Shown here: positions 52,901-64,000 of the stretch, piece by piece
How the letters are laid out: each line of letters opens with the position of its first letter
Position numbering within the stretch: position 1 is the stretch's first letter
Assembly: GCA_010909165.1 (NCBI GenBank)
Contig: VJWM01000254.1
Span: 62,001-126,000 of the forward strand
Origin: Anthoceros angustus
Taxonomy: Eukaryota > Streptophyta > Anthocerotopsida > Anthocerotales > Anthocerotaceae
DNA length: 64,000 bases
Direction of reading: 5' to 3'
The notes under the pieces: model-generated
What the model saw: the letters and a program-made list of their open reading frames with translations, nothing else
Told to the model about the DNA's origin: nothing
The model's database searches: none
Made by a program: the position numbers and the translations under genes

Positions 52901-55900
52901 AAGCTAGTCCATGAAGACACTGAAACTTTCAAGGAGCTAGTCTCAGATATTTTCCCAGGAGTGGACAACACCAAAGAAACTCCCATGGAACTCTCTGCAG
53001 CTATCAGACAAGCAATCCATCAGTTGAATTTAGAGGTAGTAAAACCTTCAATTTTCCTCGAGAATATAACAGCATACACTGACAGCTGTACAGAAAGGTG
53101 GCGGTAAAAGACTCCTCCCCTGATTCATCCAGAACATTTTTGTGGCCAGTTTATGGAGTCACAAGTGCAGAAGGTTATACAGCTGCATGTAGCATGCAGA
53201 CAGCGTATTGGCATTAGCCTTGTAGGCCCATCAGGAAGTGGCAAGACAACAGTTTGGAGGATACTACAGCAAACGCTCAGAACTTTGAATAAGCAAAAAC
53301 TTATCAAAGTGCACGTCCTCAGCCCTAAGGTGAGAAGTCTTGATCACCAGGACTTGTAGGACTGCCGAAAGAAAGCTCTCCTCTATGTCACAACATCAAC
53401 AACGTAAAGGTGTACTGATTGAGCTTTCAGGGAAATCTGGGCAGGCACTATTACGACAACATCTCCTTGGACACATGGATCTGGACACTCGTGAGTGGCT
53501 TGATGGAGTGCTCTCTGCTCTTGCCCGAAAGGTGGCAACTTGCAACCAGCCCTTGTTATAGATGAACAAAGAGGGTAGAATGTTTGGCATAAATATGACT
53601 GGTTACTATGACTGCTTACGCCATGCAACCAGGTTGCCAAAGAACCCCCAGAACAGCGGTCATGGATTGTCTGTGATGGAGATGTTGACCCAGATTGGAT
53701 TGAATCACTCAACTCCGTTCTCGATGACAATCATATTCTTACTCTGCCAAGGTACAGTGGACAAAAGTCCTCTAGGTGAGCAGGTATTGACTATATAGCA
53801 ACCAGAAAACTTCATAAACCACAAAATGAGTGAAAACTTCTCACTCCACACATCTGATGTGATCAGTGGAGAACGAATTCAACTCAGCTCAAAAGTAAAC
53901 TTTCTCTTTGAATGTGAAAACCTTAAGTTTGCCTCACCCGCAACAGTAAGCAGAATGGAGATGATTGTTTTCTCTGAGGATGATGTCAGTCTGGATGGAA
54001 TTGGTGACAAGTGGCTCTCGTCTCAGGTCAGTCTCACTGTCTCCTACTGCTAGATCTATCTACTTCTGAATTCATGAGTTCTGATTAACTATGGTGCTGT
54101 ACTTTTTGACTTGAGCGCTGCATTACATCCTTTGGGCTGTGAATAAATTTGCAACTAGGGAAAGGAAACGGTGACGCAAGCAAGGAAGTGGTTTCAAGAA
54201 ATCTTCAAGAAAGCCTTTCATTGGGCAAGCACACATCCAACTATCATTCCAAGAACTAAGGTCTGTATTGACAAAGGTCTCAGCTCGATGCACTTCTGGA
54301 CCTGACATCTGATGCTTACGGGCAAGTGAATACATTCATCAATAATGAAGGAGGATCTTGATTTGCAGATGGGAATTATACAGGACGCCCTTTCCCACAT
54401 AAATGGAGTGCATTGTCTACAAGGTTTTGTTCAAGGACTTGCTTACGGCTTAGGAGCAAGCATGAGAACAGAGATCAGAGCCCAGCTGTTTTCTGAGATC
54501 GAGAAGTTGTCAGGACTTCCTGTTCAGAAACCTTCCTGGAACAGCCTCCCTTGCCTAACACGCTATGCCCCACAAAAAGACTGTACAACAGACATGGTCG
54601 ACGTCGAAAACATGTCTCAAACAGCAGCAATGGTCTGGCCCTGGATTGAAACGTTCCAACCAGTTCTTTTGGTAAGTGATGTAGAGCAGATGATACTCTG
54701 GTCATGGTAGGCAGAACTACTGGGGTAAAACAAATCTCTCAACGAACTAACTCTCAGGTGGGTCCCGAACAATGCGGCAAGAATACCCTATTGCAGTACT
54801 GTTTTCAGAGATTGACATCCACCGCCGTAACAACAATATTTTGCAGGTGCAAGTCCACCTCATAACTCTGATAGATATGCAAAGACGCTGAGACTTGCTT
54901 CTTCTGAGTTTAAAGAATTACAAACTCATATTAACCTGAACTTTGTCCGCTTTCAGTGCAAAGACACGAGTACAGGAAGTTGTGGAGAGGCTCAACCAAC
55001 TGGGCACGACATGTGTTGGCAAAGACGGTTGCAAGATACTCACTCCCAAGAACAGCAGACACCTGATAGTCTACCTTCGCAATGTTAACTTTCCTGAACC
55101 AGACAGGTATCTCAATCCAGCCCGTTAGGGCACAGTGACACAATTTGGAACTAAAGTGTCTAGTCACATGCCGACTACGAATGCATTCTGCACCTCACAG
55201 ATATGAGACCAGCCAGCTAATCTCATTTTTGAGGCAGCTTATATGCTACCATGGCTTCTACAACAATGACTTGGAATTTGTTCATCTGGAGAACATTCAG
55301 GTGCTAGGATCAATCACCTTTCAATACCAACTTTCTCCCATACTTCAGTTCACTTACTATCAGAGCTTCAGGGTATCAGAGCTTCAGGGAAATGACTTGC
55401 ATACAATATAACAAACAACTGCCTTAAAAGTTCAGAAACCATTAGAGCAATGAACTATCAGCTGTTGTGCTGCAGATTGTTGCAACCATGCATTCAGAAG
55501 CTGACCAAGGCAGCTATCCTTTGACAAAAGGATTCACGAGCATTGTCCGAGTTGCATTTATGCCATACTCTTCGCAAGAGCAACTTTTAGTAATACATCT
55601 TAACGACGACACGACATTCAGGGATTAAACATTCATGAAATATACATTGCAAACATATTCCCCCCTTGCAAACCCTTTCTCTGTACATGAAACTCACAGG
55701 TCATTTACACCAAGATGCTACACAAGGTCCTGCTTCAGGCAATGCCACAGGACTCTACCTGGAGAGTCACCAACAACATTAGAGAGTTAGCAGGTAACGA
55801 TCTTTTCACTGATAATCAAATAGGAAGCCTAAACAGTACAAGGCTGCCGGGTGCTTTGCTATTGCTGGAACAGAATATTAATGGATGTGATCTTCAACCC

Positions 55901-58900
55901 AGGAAAACTGCTGGATGTATACCACGAGCTGGAAAACGTAGAGTCCCCACAAAACAACAGCCACTACAAATTTTCTCCACGTATTCTATCAAACTGGATC
56001 CTGGTGAGCTGCGTTCTGAGCCATGGCACAGTAGCAATCTGTAATCTGCTGCCTTGAACTACCAGAGTCAACCCTCAAAACCTTCTGGGATGGAACATAA
56101 GTTACACAGGGTGATAATAAGTGACGTATCCTACTGCATATCTCACAGGGTCTCCAATTCTATAACCTGAGAGATGTTGGCGTTCAAGATGCGCTTGCAT
56201 ACGAGGTGACACTAACAGAACAACATTTATCATGATTGTATTCACTTTGGCATTTAACAAACGGGTTTTGCCACAACCGTGTACAGGCTGTTTGCATAAT
56301 CAGAGATCAAATGACACTTGCAGAAGAGAAGACCCGTTTTGACAAAATTATGACGAGGAACTTCAAGACACAGGTTCTACAAAGCATATTCAATCATCAC
56401 AATTTATGTAGCCCTTCCCTTCCTCACTTTGTCTGTCCATTCAGATGAGCTTACCACAACCTGATAAGGTGTTTACGACATGGGTCATGTCCAAGGCCCA
56501 CTTAAAAGCCAATAGGCTTAATAACGGCAAACTCCTCAGCTTGATGAGCATCGATGACTTCCGTGGACTAGTGGCAAATGCCTTGACCTGCTATGAACGG
56601 GAAAACAAGCGCCTAGATATTGTTCTGTTTCCAGAGGTACATCTACCAAATTGCAGAACCTTCATCACATTTACTTGTATACAGCGAGATGATGCATGGA
56701 TGTCACCATGTCAATGCAGATAGTGCATAGAATCGCTAAGATGCACCGCATTTTATCACGGCCCGGTGGTTCCATGTTACTGGTTGGAAGGACTGGAGTT
56801 GGGAGACGCACGTGCACAACCTTGGTTTCCCACATGCACCAAATGACAATATTTACTCCCACAGCCTCACGCAGGTAGCAGCCCTTCCACTTCATATAAA
56901 CGTGATGGACGATGAAACACATGCGATGCAACTCACTTTAAGTTCCTCTCGTTTGACAGCTATGGGAAAAAGGCATTTCTATCTGACATCAAGAGCATAC
57001 TTCAGGTAGCAGGGGTAGAAGGACAAAATGTGAGTTCTCAGCAAAACACATGTTTACAATCTGTGAGGTGCACAATAAATTCAATGCAACAATCCTAGTC
57101 CTACAACAGTCAGGAATCAAAGGAATGTTGTTAGATTATGAATTCCTTAGATCTGACTCAACCGGATATGTCTTGTAGATAGTATTGTTTCTGGAAGACC
57201 ATCAGCTGTTTGAGCCTTCCACTCTCGAAGTTGCAAACAGTCTGCTTAGTGGTAATGACTTTTCTGAGTTCTACTCCGCAGATGAACTTCAGGTGCATGC
57301 TTAACCTGTCCAGACTCAATGCTTCGTTTGATAATCCGCTAAACATCACAAAGAATCAATCTGGCTTCTCTCAAACTATAATTCATTGACTTGAGGCCAG
57401 GTAGCATTGGCTCCTTTGCAAGAGGTCATGGCAAAGGAAGGCTTTACCTACTCTTCGTTGCTCTCATTCTTCTTCTCCCGGGTAAAAACCTCCACAAAAC
57501 CAGGTGGCTATGAAAATAGGCTACCGTCAGGCATCAAAGTTCTGGATTAACAGCGAGAGATCATCTAAATCAGGTCCGCAAGAACCTTCATGTCATTTTA
57601 AGCATGAATCCAATCAACCCCGACTATGAGTCAAGACGCAGGAAGTATCGAGCAATATTCACCCATTGTACATTGTTATGGCTCGAGGAGTGGTCAGATC
57701 AAGGCATGGCCTTTTTCACTAAGGCCAGGCTAGTTGACAACACATCGACCATCGACAAGGACATGGTTCCTGCAATTGCAGCAGTCATGGTAGCCATTCA
57801 TAGAAGTGTTATTGCTAGAGGGTTATCTGTCAACCCAAGACAATATGTCATATTTGTTGAAGAGTTCAAGCTGATTTCCCGACAAAAAAAGGACAAGCTG
57901 ACAAATCATATGAACCATTTGCGGGTACGTACATCATAATCCCAGGCTCAGGAGAAACAATTGCAAACCGAAACTAAAGAGTACTCAAATTCTGCAGGCC
58001 GGTCTCACAAAGCTGGCAGAAGCTGCAAAGAAAGTAGAGGTCCTATCCAAAGAGGCTGCCATGCAAGAGTCACTTGTAACTGAGAAACAAGCACAAGCAG
58101 AAGATGCTCTCCAGAAAATTGCTAGCACTATGCAGTGTGTCACCTCCAGAAAGGCCGAGATAGAGAGGCTGAAAGTCAGTCTGAATGAAGAGGAAAAAGC
58201 TCTGCAATCACGAAGGCGAGGAGTTGAGGATGAGTTACAGAGTGTACAGCCACAAGTTGAGGCGGCAAAGAAGGCAGTGGGCCAAATTAGAACTGATCAT
58301 CTAAAGTACGTCCATAACTTGACTACGTATACACTGGTCGTGTGTCTCCCAAAACTAACAAAGTTGTTGCCTGCAGTGAGATACGGTCCCTAAAGATACC
58401 ACCTGATGCCATACGTGACGTGCTAGAAGGAGTTCTACGGCTGATGGGGAACTATGACACGTCTTGGTTAAACATGAAGAAGTTTCTTGGGATGCGCACC
58501 GTGAAGGAAGAAATAATGAACTTTGATGCGACCAGAGTCAACAGACAGCTCTGCCGTGATGTGCAAAAGTTACTTCAAGCAAGAGCCAGTTCATTTGAGC
58601 ACAACACCATATACCACGTCAGTGTCGCTGCTGCTCCCCTAGCAGGTAAGGATCTGACTCTGGAAGCGCATGCTGATACAACTTAACCCCATGTCTGTCC
58701 TCCATTAACCAGTTCCAGGATGCCAAAAGGAAGTGTAGAGGGTCATACAGATTTTCTCCAAAATGCAAAACGTAATACTCTGCATTGCCCTTCTGGGTCC
58801 CAGCTTGGGTCAAGGCAAATGTTCAATACGCGCTGGTACTTGAAGGGATCCGCCCTCTCCAAGAACAAATTCTCGGACTCAGTAAGCCCATAGAAGCAGC

Positions 58901-61900
58901 AAAACAGCGTATACAACAATGTGAGGATGACTTGACTAAAGTGGATGAAACAGTTGCAACTTTGAAGCAAGAGTTCAGCAAACGAACAGGGGAAGCAGAG
59001 GCACTTAAAATTAGCTTAAACAACGCTCGTGAGAAAGTAATTGCTGCAGAAGAACTGCTTCAAAAGCTGGGAGGAGAAGAGATGCGGTGGAAGTATCAGG
59101 TAAGCCTAACAACCTACGGAAATTGCAAAATGCGTAAGTCTGTATGCAAACCAAAACTAACAAGTATGCGATGGGCAGGCTCAACAACTGGAAAACGACA
59201 TAAGTGAGCTAGCTGCCTCAGCTATCATGGCAGCAGCATTTATTACATATCTGCCTGCTAGATCGGAAGACTACCGTGAAGCCATGCAAATAGTGTGGCA
59301 GAAGCTAATTCGCTGCACTGATCAACATGGAGGCCCAACCTCTGAAACCAAACCATTCGACATAAAGAATTTCATGTCGACAGACCAGATGGTTGTTTGG
59401 AAAAATGACGGTCTCCCTGCTGATGATTTGTCAATGGAAAATGCTATCGTTGTTCGCCACTCCAAGCTATGTCAGTACATCATCGACCCATCATCTAAAG
59501 TAGCAGGCTGGCTAATTCAGTGTTTCAAAAGAGAACAGACATTGTATGAAGTAGTGGCCCAGAAAGATGCGAATTTCACCAAGTCGCTGGAGTTGGCAGT
59601 ACGGTTCGGAAAAAAGCTGCTGGTCCAAGATGTAGAACAAGTTGAGCCCATGCTCTATCCTTTGCTAAGGAATGACTTAAGTCGCCAAGGTTCCAAGTGG
59701 ACTCTGCAACTTGGTGGTATTTTGGTGGACTACAACGAGGACTTCCAGCTATACCTCTTTACTCGGGAGTCTGCACCTCGGACATCGCCAGATACCATGT
59801 CGATGCTCATGACAGTCAATTTCAACGTCACGAAGTCTAGTCTACGCAGACAGTTGTTGACAACCATTCTGATTCATGAACAACCACAGCTTGAAAAGCA
59901 GAAGGCTTCACTATTAAAGGTACGCAACCTGGCACTGCTGCCGAGTCTTGGCATGGCCCGGCCAGCAAAAATGTTCGACATCCCCTCTCTCTCTATAGGA
60001 GTGAAACATCTAAGAACTAACGACCACCCTTGTAATTGCAGTTAGAAGAACAGTTGCATCTACAACTCATAGAACTTGAGAAACTACTACTTGAACAGCT
60101 TGCAACATCGAAGGGTGACCTCCTGGAAAACAATATGCTTATCAGCTCACTAAATGAAACAAAGATCAAGAGCAGCTCCATCGAAAAGTCACTTGAGGAA
60201 CTTAACACTCTGCAGATGTCCCTGACGGCACAAAGTAACAAATATGAAGTCCTTGCAGACATGGGAAGCTCCCTATGTTTCGTTTTGAAAGGCCTGGCTA
60301 GTCTCAACCCCATGTACTGCTTTGGACTCCAGACTTTTGTACAATTGTTTGAGAGGGCGCTTGATTCTCAGACTGTCAACGAACTACAACAGAGCGAAGT
60401 GGAAAGCTCACAGCAGATAGCACAACGCATCTCCTACTTATCCAAGAGGCTTCTGGGGTTGATATACACCCACATATCAAGGTCACTATACAAAAGTGAT
60501 CGTCTCACTTTTGCTATGCACCTAGCCCAAAGTTTTACAATGCTAGAGCAAGTCTCGAAGCTAGAGCGTGACCTCTTTCTGCGGCTTCTCACATCAACTA
60601 AGTTCATCACTGGCAATGATCAACCATTGGATGAGCAGTTTTCACTTCCTTCTTGGATACCAGCAGCCCAGAAACAAACATTTATGCTCATGCATGCTGC
60701 ACATCCCACACTAGTCCAATCCATGAATATTCACAATTCCCAAATCTGGACAGATTGGATGGAGTCCCCAATTTGTGAAACTAAGTTCTCAGATACCGTT
60801 GCCAGTCATACAAGTTCATTCCAAAGGCTATTGATGATCCAGGCACTCAGGCCCGACAGGCTGGAGCAGGCAATGAAGAGCTACGTCTGTCACACCCTTG
60901 GGCTGTCATCCTTTGATGCAGCACCAGTTTCCCTCCCAGATATACTAGCTTCCGAGACCAGTGCAGACCAACCAATCCTATTCATCACAGCACCGGGAGC
61001 TGACCCCTCGCTGGAGGTAGAAGAATTTGCTCTCCGGCAGGTGGGGAGATCCAACTATCATCAACTGGGCATGGGACAGGGTCAAACTGCAGAAGCTCTG
61101 AAGATGCTACATGACTCCGCAGAAGCTGGACATTGGCTTTTCCTCAAAAATGTACACCTGGTCACAGCATGGTTGCCAACCTTAGAACGGGAGATTCATA
61201 CCCTATGTGCACACCCTGCCTTTCGCCTTTGGATGACATCCGAACCTCACAAGGATTTCCCAGGTAGTTTGGCAGAAGCAAGCTTAAAGATTACATGTGA
61301 GCCTCCCCCAGGAATTACCAACAAGCTCCGAGGAATATATGGTGGATGGACGCAGGAATTTTTCTCCAAAATAAGGCCACTCGAAGGACAAATGGTCTTT
61401 GCACTTGGTCTTCTTCACGCTGCAGTACAGGAGCGAGTAGCATACGTTCCCAAGGGGTGGACAACCCCCTACGAATTCAGCCTTGCTGACTTCAGATCAG
61501 CAGTGGACATCCTGCTCGCTGTCACAAAGAAGAGAGAAGAGCCTCCATGGGCTCACATCCATGGACTGCTTGTATGTGGTATATATGGTGGCCACATTGA
61601 CAATCCAATTGACGCTGCAATTTTGGAGACTTATGTCAAATGCTATCTGTCTGACGCACTCATAACAGCAGGAAAAGCTAACCGAAATTGCCAGGAGCCT
61701 CCAATGGTCCAACAATGTGACTTGGATGAAGGGATCATATATGGGGACACTCGACTTGTCCTCCCAATGTCTTCCAGCTTAGCTGAATACCTGGAGCTTT
61801 TAAGGATACTACCTGATGTAAATGCACCAGCTTTTCTGGGGTTGCCAGCAAATATTGAGACGTCATTGCAGCAATGCAACGGAAGAACCGTGCTCACTAA

Positions 61901-62801
61901 GTTGAAGGCAATGACAGCATTACGTTTAACATCTGGTCAACTGGACAGAGAGCAGCTCTTCACACATCTTTCTGCTCTATTTCAACTATCCGATACCTCC
62001 ATACCCAAAGCACTAAAAGAGCTGGAAGATTCTGTGAGGACCCCGATAAGGGCTCTCCCAGAAGATGCTTCGTTTCCTGTTAAGAAGTTCCTGCAACTAG
62101 AGCTTGAGTTCTCCAAAACAATGTTGCTTACAGTTAAGCAGTCACTCTCTGAGATCTCTGACATACTCAACTCTACGGTGACTCCTGAAGCTCAGAATCT
62201 GGCAGACTGTCAGACTTTGGTTGCAGGTCATATTCTCCAAACCTGGAAAGACTTGTGGGAAGGTCCTGACGATCCTGTCCAGTATCTCAGAGGTGCACTA
62301 CAAAGAAGCGAGGCAGTGAACACCTATTTCCAAATGGCTGCTGCTCAACAACTGCAAATCAATCTGTTACGTTTGTCAAAGGTTTTCCACCCACACAGAT
62401 ATCTTAGTTCCCTTCGACATCAAGCTGCCAGAATGTCCAGGACAACTATAGATAGCCTGGCGCTCGTCACCACATGGGACAGTCCACATGAGATAGAGGA
62501 AAGCATCTGCTCAATCTCAGTTGACTTGTGCATAGAAGGAGCTCTGTTCAACGGATCCAGTCTATCCAGATGTTCTGAGAAGTCACAGCAAATATCTTGC
62601 GTCCCATCTTGCAGATTTTCATGGTTGGGAAAAGACACACCTCACCCATTAGGTTCATTCATGAACATACCCCTGTATGAGACAGTCGAACGATCAAAGG
62701 CCATAGCACAAATACAAGTTCCATGCAAGCCGGAAGAGAAACCACTTTGGCTACTGTCTGGGCTAGCATTCTTCTTACCAACCAAACTGGTGGAGACCTA
62801 G
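43937..62801 (+). CDS. DYNC2H1: Cytoplasmic dynein-2 (IFT dynein, 1b) heavy chain, many exons
   Basis: Motor for retrograde intraflagellar transport. The recognisable tail starts near [14 protein letters not shown] at 43946; the open frame begins at the ATG at 43937. Upstream N-terminal sequence may be missing or unrecognised. The tail runs to about 51.4 kb in many small exons. AAA1: Walker A GPAGTGKT at 51942-51965 and [18 protein letters not shown], with Walker [13 protein letters not shown] at 52221. AAA2: GPSGSGKT at 53225-53248. AAA3: GPEQCGKN at 54761. AAA4: GRTGVGRRT near 56786, after SRPGGSML. Coiled-coil stalk and microtubule-binding domain: about 57.99-59.10 kb. AAA5, AAA6 and C-terminal cap: about 59.2-62.8 kb, the last exon being a single block of nearly 2.8 kb. 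C-terminal blocks [35 protein letters not shown] and [13 protein letters not shown] identify the DYNC2H1 class, not axonemal dyneins. I saw no disabling stop or frameshift, but not every exon border was verified. Confidence 0.92.
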
Positions 62802-63245
62802 AACGCTGCATAATACGTACAGAAGCAGGGTCGAGACCCCAGATTATTGAACAACTCAAAGATGGAGTCCCTAAAATGTGAAAGCATCAACGAGTCTGTT
62901 GTCGAACCAGTAAGCTGCGAAGCACCAACCAGTCTGATACTGAGAGGCAACTCAGCTGGTGGTAACCGCAATCATCCAGGCTCATACAGGCTGAAATTTT
63001 GCAGACCACAGCTGATGGCAGATCAGGGACAAGCATGCTACCAAGTTTCCGGTAGTTTCCGGTTTTGAGGTACATCAATAACACTGACGTGTGTGCACCC
63101 ACCTGCCTGTCACTTGCTGCCCTATGTTTCACGCACCCAGCATGGGAACTAGCTTTCAATTCTCTTGAATCGGCAGCACGAACACTCTTCACAATATCCC
63201 ATGAAGCTTCGACTTGTTCGGCATTCAAGGCAGGTTACATCAGTG
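62802..63245. other. Gap between convergent dynein and permease genes
   Basis: About 440 bp containing 3' untranslated sequence of both genes. Nothing else is recognised. Confidence 0.45.
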
Positions 63246-64000
63246 TTAATAGTGAATGACAATGGGCGAACTAATACTTGGTGAAGAGATCGTTTGTGCT
63301 GTTCCTTTGATATCATCCGCCCATGCTGACAAAAGGCCAGTCTCAGCTTCAGATGATTCATTTTTCTCTAAACCCCCCTCAGCCCCTTCAACAGGGAGAT
63401 TTGGAAGACTCTGACTCACTGCAAACTTCATCCACTTTTTCACCTTCATATATTCTATGGCCGGATATGCAAGTAAGCCAACCACAGAGGCTAAAACACT
63501 GAAGAGTATCGTTTTGGGGGAGGCGATACACATAATGATTATAAGAAAAGTGGATGGTGGCACACACATCAGTGTGATACCCACAGTATTGAGGGGTATT
63601 TTGTAGGGCCTCAACAACTCTGGCTGCTTCCATCGAAGCCAAATGAATGCCGCAAACTCCAAAAGCATGCCAAAACAGTAAAGAAAATTCAGAAACTCTA
63701 CGATCTCCTGAAAAGTCATTGAAGACAACAAGAGTACACCCAGCGCAGAGCAGAGTATCCCCAACACAGGAGTCCCATAGACAGATCTACGGGCAAATAC
63801 TTCGGGCAGCATACCCAGCTCTCCCATTCCAAGCAGCTGATAGGAGTCACTGCTCATCTCCGCCTCAAACAGACCCATGTTAGAAAGTGCAGCTGCCACC
63901 TCTACCCACCACTTTAATCCAGCACCACCTATGACCATTGCAACATCCGCAAAATACCCAGCCTCCCATGCAGATTGCTTTAAATCCAGGGCTCCTGTCC
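63246..64000 (-). CDS. Polyamine/amino-acid permease (PUT/LAT-like, APC superfamily), C-terminal part, runs off the edge
   Basis: Membrane transporter of the APC superfamily, closest by eye to plant polyamine uptake transporters (PUT, LHR1/RMV1 type). The frame is open from the window edge (TGALDLKQSAWEAGYFADVA) to the stop at 63246; 250 residues are visible and the N-terminal half lies outside. Family blocks: WWVEVAAALSNMGLFEAEMS, SDSYQLLGMGELGMLPEVFA, YGTPVLGI, FLYCFGMLLEFAAFIWLRWK and RPYKIPLNTVG. About five membrane segments are seen, then a hydrophilic tail of about 65 residues ending SSPIVIHY. The visible part has no intron, as is common for plant PUT genes. Confidence 0.9.
   Translation of the reverse strand, partial: TGALDLKQSAWEAGYFADVAMVIGGAGLKWWVEVAAALSNMGLFEAEMSSDSYQLLGMGELGMLPEVFARRSVYGTPVLGILCSALGVLLLSSMTFQEIVEFLNFLYCFGMLLEFAAFIWLRWKQPELLRPYKIPLNTVGITLMCVPPSTFLIIIMCIASPKTILFSVLASVVGLLAYPAIEYMKVKKWMKFAVSQSLPNLPVEGAEGGLEKNESSEAETGLLSAWADDIKGTAQTISSPSISSPIVIHY

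Overview
This is a nuclear window from a plant with densely packed, intron-rich genes. Introns are mostly 75-270 nt with GT-AG borders and two clear GC-AG cases. The gene set is plant-like: a UDP-rhamnose synthase (RHM), a SWEET sugar transporter, a 71-clan-type P450, a NUDX3-type Nudix/M49 fusion and an RRC1/SR140 splicing factor. Beside these lies an 18.9 kb dynein heavy chain of the cytoplasmic dynein-2 (DYNC2H1) class. Flowering plants have no dynein heavy chains, so the source is most likely a plant with flagellated sperm (bryophyte, lycophyte, fern, cycad or Ginkgo) or a flagellate streptophyte alga. The short introns favour a small genome. I cannot name the species.

Layout. 0.5-2.0 kb (-): complete SWEET whose first intron is mostly a 37-bp tandem repeat. 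4.5-7.6 kb (-): one intact P450 flanked by two decayed P450 pieces. 8.5-10.2 kb (+): single-exon Hsp70-like protein of the HSPA12 type with all three nucleotide-binding motifs degenerate. 11.8-15.2 kb (+): EF-hand mitochondrial carrier, 14 exons. 15.2-20 kb: AT-rich or low-complexity DNA without a supported gene. 20.1-25.9 kb (+): SR140/RRC1, 17 exons. 27.2-29.4 kb (+): RHM, 2 exons. 30.1-34.6 kb (-): NUDX3-like Nudix + peptidase M49 protein. 35.2-38.1 kb (+): two GIY-YIG paralogues, the first without key catalytic residues. 38.5-39.2 kb (+): TMA7. 39.6-40.9 kb (+): plastid-type Nudix hydrolase (NUDX26-like). 41.2-43.3 kb (-): tRNA-Val-like relic and an unrecognised four-TM protein. 43.6 kb: a 36-bp near-perfect palindrome between divergent genes. 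43.9-62.8 kb (+): dynein-2 heavy chain. 63.2-64.0 kb (-): C-terminal part of a polyamine/amino-acid permease running off the right edge.

The genes do not form one pathway. They are ordinary eukaryotic neighbours: transport (SWEET, mitochondrial carrier, permease), RNA splicing, cell-wall sugar-nucleotide synthesis, nucleotide and phosphate hydrolysis, DNA-structure nucleases, ribosome-associated TMA7 and ciliary transport. For SWEET, P450, carrier, SR140, RHM, both GIY-YIG genes, TMA7, NUDX26-like and the four-TM gene I joined exons at explicit splice sites and the total length is a multiple of three. Exon borders of the NUDX3-like and dynein genes are only partly resolved.
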